Source of the DNA: Phylloscopus collybita
Taxonomy: Eukaryota > Chordata > Aves > Passeriformes > Phylloscopidae
Direction: 5' to 3'
DNA length: 64,000 bases
Assembly: GCA_027886175.1 (NCBI GenBank)
Contig: JAJNNQ010000019.1
Coordinates: forward strand, 19,487,501 to 19,551,500
Of the stretch, positions 59,701-64,000 are shown one piece after another (the first letter of the stretch is position 1; each line of letters starts with the position of its first letter). Both the position numbers and the translations under genes were made by a program. Below the pieces are notes generated by a model. It ran no database searches and was not told the DNA's origin. It saw only the letters and a list, made by a program, of their open reading frames with translations.

Positions 59701-60629
59701 AGGGCTGACTCCTGTGCAGGGCATTTTCAGCAGCACATTAACACCCCTTCCACTGATACCTCTGGGAGGGCATAGATGTCACCTTCTAAAGGGAATTGCT
59801 TCTTATTAAGCTCTGTGCACTGGGAATAAATGTTGGGAGTTTCCAGCTAAAGCCAGAAGGCCCAGAAGTGAGAGACCTGCTGCAAACACCATCATATGAG
59901 AGCCTCTGCCCACAGAAGCCCAATTCTGAGGGGATCATAACTCATACCTACACTTCAGCTTATGTCTGACTTTAGAAGTTTTACAGCAGTAAACAAATTT
60001 GTTGTTGAAGATAGCACTGGTAAGTCTTGCAAAGAACCTCATTACCTGGAAAAGCCTGAGCCAGGATATTTCTGTGCTTGATCTCTTGGCTGATATTATC
60101 AGCAAGAACATGCATTACATCCAGCTGTGAAAGCAGAGAGGAGAGCTCTCCCAGGCAGTGATAATTGGAGTAAGACTGTCTTATTTCACAGATGGTAAAG
60201 CCAAGTTATTATATGGTAATGAGAGAGCCAGCATTTAATCTACCATGAACAAGGACAGTTGAAACCAGGATGTCTATCTCCACTACGTGTCCAATGGAAA
60301 ATAATCACATTCAGAGAGGGCAAGTCTCATTCCCGATTATAGGCAGCACACAGAATAACAGAAGTTTGTAAACTTCCTTTACCCCCTGCCAAAACAGTCA
60401 GGAAGTCATCCTTACACTTCTTATTTCACCAGACTGAGACACTAATTTTGAAGACTTTAGAAAAAACTAAGGTTACAGACAACAATATATTACTGATTTA
60501 GCTGAAAAATATAAGCTTTGCTGAAATCAGTTAAAACTCAGAGGATGGTTAAGAGAGACCAGATTTTAGATAAACTATCCCGGATCTAATAACTCATTGC
60601 CTGTCAACTTTATGTTTGCGTAAGCTGGG

Positions 60630-61120
60630 CTTGTAACGAAAAACAGGGAACTTGATCCCAGAAACACAAGGTGATTGCAAACCCTCTATCTCCAGAAACA
60701 GTCCTGGAACAGGAAACTACAGGTTTTTCCAAGCAGTCATTTGTCACGTATGCATCGAAAGGTTGAAAGTTTAGAACGAGGAAGACCAGTTTTACTTCCT
60801 CCTTTTGGTGACCACTCCCCACATAAGACCCCTGACTCATATCAGAGAACAAACTACGCATCCCTAATTGCATTTTTGTCAATTAGCATAATTGGATAAA
60901 GGAGAAGAATTGCATAAAGGAGAAGAGGAGGTGACAGGAGTATGAATATGCATTTGTATTTTGCATATTCGACACTTTTGTGGATAAAAGGCTTTGTAAC
61001 TACCTGTGATCTTGGCAGTGCCTATTGGGGAGCTATCCCACAGCTCCCTGGCCGTCAATGAACATACACTTTCTAACTTAACTGTTAGAGAGTCTTTTGT
61101 CCCTCACAGTTGGGTATTGA
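60630..61120 (+). mobile_element. Possible degraded LTR
   Basis: Features in order suggest an LTR: a TGTAACG start, a TATA-like GGATAAAAGGC near 60982, AATGAACATACA as a possible weak polyadenylation site, and a GAGAGTCTTTTGTCCCTCACAG-type end. No matching consensus could be named. A tandem ATAAAGGAGAAGA duplication lies at 60895-60928. Confidence 0.35.
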
Positions 61121-63346
61121 TAGATCGATATTCATATTTTAATAAATCAAGACTGTATCAGAAAAGCTGTATTTATTCCAAGAAAAAGATAACATTCACT
61201 TTAAGTTATTTTTCACCTGTCCAGTCTGGTCAGCTCACTTATCTTTTTTTCTTACCACATCTCATAAGCAGCTAGTAAATACACAATACTTTGAAGAGTT
61301 TTTTCTTTTTAAAGAAAAGTTTTCTGCCTCAGCATGTTCAAGTTAATTATTCCGTAACACTTAGGGCTCAGGAAAAACACTCACACAGTAGCATGATTAA
61401 AAGTCAGCATGATAATAAGTGCCCTGCAAGCTGTAGCACTAATTGAATTTCCTAATAGGATTGGGTTGAAAAGGTTTAGTTTGGATTTTGCTGAAGGAAA
61501 AATAAATGAGAGACAAAATGAGCAAAGAAAGACAGATCCAGATATGGAGATATTAGATACAGGTTTTGCTCCTAGTTTGCCTACTCACCTTGCAAGCAAC
61601 ATCAGATGAGTCACTTTTGTCCTCAAGCAGCTCAAACATCAATCATGACAATCACTTATTCACGCAAAAAACTTCATTACTCTTGAACTGATCTTCACAC
61701 TGTACAGAACTATTGCTAAAACCTTCACTAAATGAGAATGGACTTTAGTTTGCCACAAGAAAAGAACAAAGCTCCAAATGAGACAAGATGCTATAATTGC
61801 CAGCAGGTGTGAAGACATGAGTAAAATTAAAAGCTTTCATCTACTAAGTACTAGTTACATGGTCCCAGCAGCTATAATCAAACACTGGAGCCACAGTTTG
61901 AGTGATCCCTTTTCTGACCCTTTATCTCATCAAGCTGACCTACACTTGAGTTTTTATGGGTAAAATTCCATAGCTACAGCTTCAAACTGATGGAATAAGA
62001 ACTTGCAGTTTCTCTCTGCTGATCTCAGCTGTCAATTGCACATCTTGGACCTGCAGAGATACTTGCTTTTTTATTTTTAGATGCTTCAACTCTTTATCGC
62101 CTATATGATCCTTCCACAGTTCTTTGTTATCTGTCTCATAAAGAAAAAGCCAAGCAAGAACATGTGTCTGAGAACACAGGTACTGCACTTTTGCCATCAA
62201 TGCATTGCTGTGAGCAACCTTCCCAGGCAGGCTAAGTGCATATTAAAGATTTGCTGAATCAGAATAGACTAGAAATGAGCAGGCTTATTTGAACAGAAGC
62301 CATGCTTTATTTCATGCATAATTGTATTATTGATTTTCCTGAGGTCTATGATTAATTTGAATGCTGAATTATTTGACAGCACTGAAATGAGAAATCAGGT
62401 TGTTTGCTACTTCTGACAACAAATGAATTGGGATTTTGGAATGTTGCCAATCCACTGCTACAAGAGAATAAGCTTTGATTTGCCTTCTAATCAAGTTTAT
62501 ATAAAACATACATTAAACAAAGAAAGCTGCATCTTTTGAGGAAACTGCTAAGAAAAAACAGAAGTAAAAACTCTAGAGATTAAAAGCCTTTCATTTATCC
62601 TCAGAGCAGGCACAAAGAGCGCATCTGTGTTGTGTCTCCAGCCAGGGCTGCTACTTGCATTATCCCTTCTCTTACATTTCCCCTGTGAGATTTCTACACC
62701 TGCCATCACCAAGCAATCTGGTATATTATTTGTAGTAGAGGTTTTGATATTTTCATTCAGATTAAGCCATTTCATAAAAAAAATATTTACCAAATCATTA
62801 AACAAATACAGGACAGATTTTAAGACAGCTGTCAGGTCACTGAAATCAATCCCCTCCACTCTGCACAGACCATCGATGGGAATTGAGCGTTTTCCTTCCC
62901 TTTTTCCTTCACTGAAAACTGCGATTTCCTTCACAGCTTTTCTGATAGCACATTGCTGCATCACAGTGTCTTTTGGTCAACTGCTGCAGGAACAGAAACC
63001 AGCAGTTCCCATGGCATGACCATCAGCAGCAGCGAGCCAGGCCCTGTGCACACACATTCATCACAGCCCTCAGGAGCAGCAGTGTACAGACAGGAATCAG
63101 GAAACTGGTGCTGCAGAGGGAAGCATTTCTGCCAGGTGAAGACCACAAGCATGGGTTTTGTGCCCCCATCCTGGGAAATATACAATGAGCATAGATGCAT
63201 GCAGTGCATTTCCCAGCTCAACTACAAGCCACACTAGAAAATTACAGGGGCTACTTTCCTGCATCCTAAGTGTGCTCTGAGAGGTGCTCCACATTACAGA
63301 AGTAAAAGTGTTAAATTTGGAATTTATCAAGCTAGCAGTTACTTGC

Positions 63347-63482
63347 TGTCATGGCTTAACCACAGTGAGAAGCTCAGCCCCATGAAGCTGCTCCCTTGCT
63401 GCCCCTCAGTGGGACAGGGGAGAGAATTAGAAGCATAAAAGTGAAAAAACTCATTAATTGAGATAAAAAGTTTAATAACCCT
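63347..63482 (-). mobile_element. Songbird-type ERV LTR fragment
   Basis: TGTCATGGCTTAACCACAG opens the fragment. CAGTGGGACAGGGGAGAGAA and AAAAGTGAAAAAACTCATTA with GAGATAAAAAGTTTAATA follow. Its order is the reverse of the element at 42722, and it resembles, from memory, the common passerine LTR beginning TGTCGTGGTTTAACC. Only one end is kept and no coding part is present. Confidence 0.65.
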
Positions 63483-64000
63483 TGACCTACTATGTAATTA
63501 CGGAAAAAAAGCTCCCCTCAAAGCCAACAAACAAAACTGAAAAATTCAACTCCAGCTTTAATGGTGAATAATGCTTCCATTTGCATCACTTGTCTTGGGG
63601 TTTATTTCTTTTTGTTAATTTCCTTTTTGTTATAGTGTATATTTTTAAAGGATTTCTGACAACACATATGGACCACAGTACACTCAGAGTTGTTCTACCA
63701 TATGTTTGTGTAAGCTGAATTATTTTGTTTTCTATTATACTTAAATGCCACTAGGCTTGTGAAAGGTATTAGACTTGACAACTTACATTTTGTGACTTTC
63801 ATTCATGATAGTCACTTGAACTTTATCAGTCTCTCTCAGTGCTTCAAGATAACCATTTTTGGTTATGTCAAAATATAATTTACCAGAATTTCAATTCATT
63901 TCCTGATATAACTCACTTCGCACACTTCCTGGAAGACATGCTTTTCAGACTCATGCAAACACACATAGGCAGTAGTCCATCTACCTGCAGTTTCTGTGTC

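Larger units (their letters stand above)
50526..64000. other. Sequence upstream of the KIS-type exon; no gene recognised
   Basis: About 13.5 kb without a recognised exon on either strand. It presumably contains the promoter for the 50417-50525 exon and is probably still inside KCNIP1 if classical first exons lie further right. KCNMB1, which I recall as nested in this part of mammalian KCNIP1, was not seen. Listed repeats: T23 (50694), LTR-like sequence (60630) and an LTR fragment (63347). Confidence 0.7.

Noticed and set aside
62548..63019. Overlapping 138- and 130-residue frames on opposite strands
   Set aside because: Neither resembles a known protein; opposite-strand open frames of this size occur by chance here.
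50526..64000. KCNMB1 nested in the KCNIP1 intron on the opposite strand, as I recall from mammals
   Set aside because: No plus-strand exon resembling the BK beta-1 subunit was seen; it may lie beyond the window.
1..64000. tRNA or other structured RNA genes
   Set aside because: No cloverleaf with conserved A and B boxes or other known RNA motif was noticed on either strand; a covariance-model scan would be needed to exclude them.

Overview
This is vertebrate nuclear DNA: long introns, GT-AG splice sites, CR1 retroposon tails, LTR fragments and many homopolymer or microsatellite tracts. The encoded proteins and the repeats point to a bird. The LTR fragments resemble those I know from songbirds, so a passerine is my best guess, at moderate confidence. 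No bacterial, phage or organellar features are present.

Two genes lie head-to-tail, both on the minus strand, in the order known from human 5q35 (KCNIP1 followed by GABRP). At the left, positions 171-9999 hold the first seven coding exons of GABRP (GABA-A receptor subunit pi): signal peptide, extracellular ligand-binding domain with the Cys-loop, TM1 and the start of TM2. The rest of TM2, TM3, the cytoplasmic loop and TM4 lie off the left edge. About 12 kb without a convincing gene (10000-22050) separates it from KCNIP1 (Kv channel-interacting protein 1). KCNIP1's seven shared core exons run from the stop codon at 22051 up to 34979, and one alternative first exon sits at 50417-50525. Everything from 50526 to 64000 is upstream or intronic sequence without a recognised gene.

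All exon boundaries were worked out by hand, and the reading phases agree across every junction. The GABRP exons (56+110+68+218+83+138+153 nt) keep one frame. The KCNIP1 exons (109+125+70+71+108+105+63+48 nt) give a complete 232-residue protein. The two genes are not known to act in one pathway. GABRP builds a chloride channel, and KCNIP1 is a calcium-binding accessory subunit of Kv4 potassium channels.

Two observations stand out. (1) The first exon of KCNIP1 at 50417-50525 encodes a hydrophobic N-terminus that aligns without gaps to the K-channel inactivation suppressor (KIS, transmembrane) N-terminus of KChIP4a. From memory, that class of N-terminus is described for KChIP2x, KChIP3x and KChIP4a, but not for KChIP1. 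(2) The 3' splice site of the 218-bp GABRP exon has been amplified into a 13-copy 39/40-bp minisatellite (about 5111-5628). Each copy carries a pyrimidine tract, the CAG acceptor and the first 12-15 exonic bases. A GC-rich 30-bp minisatellite with six CTCF-like cores (7203-7404) lies in the next intron upstream in the gene. The remaining intronic and intergenic sequence holds simple repeats, two CR1 tails, LTR fragments and a perfect 16-bp hairpin.
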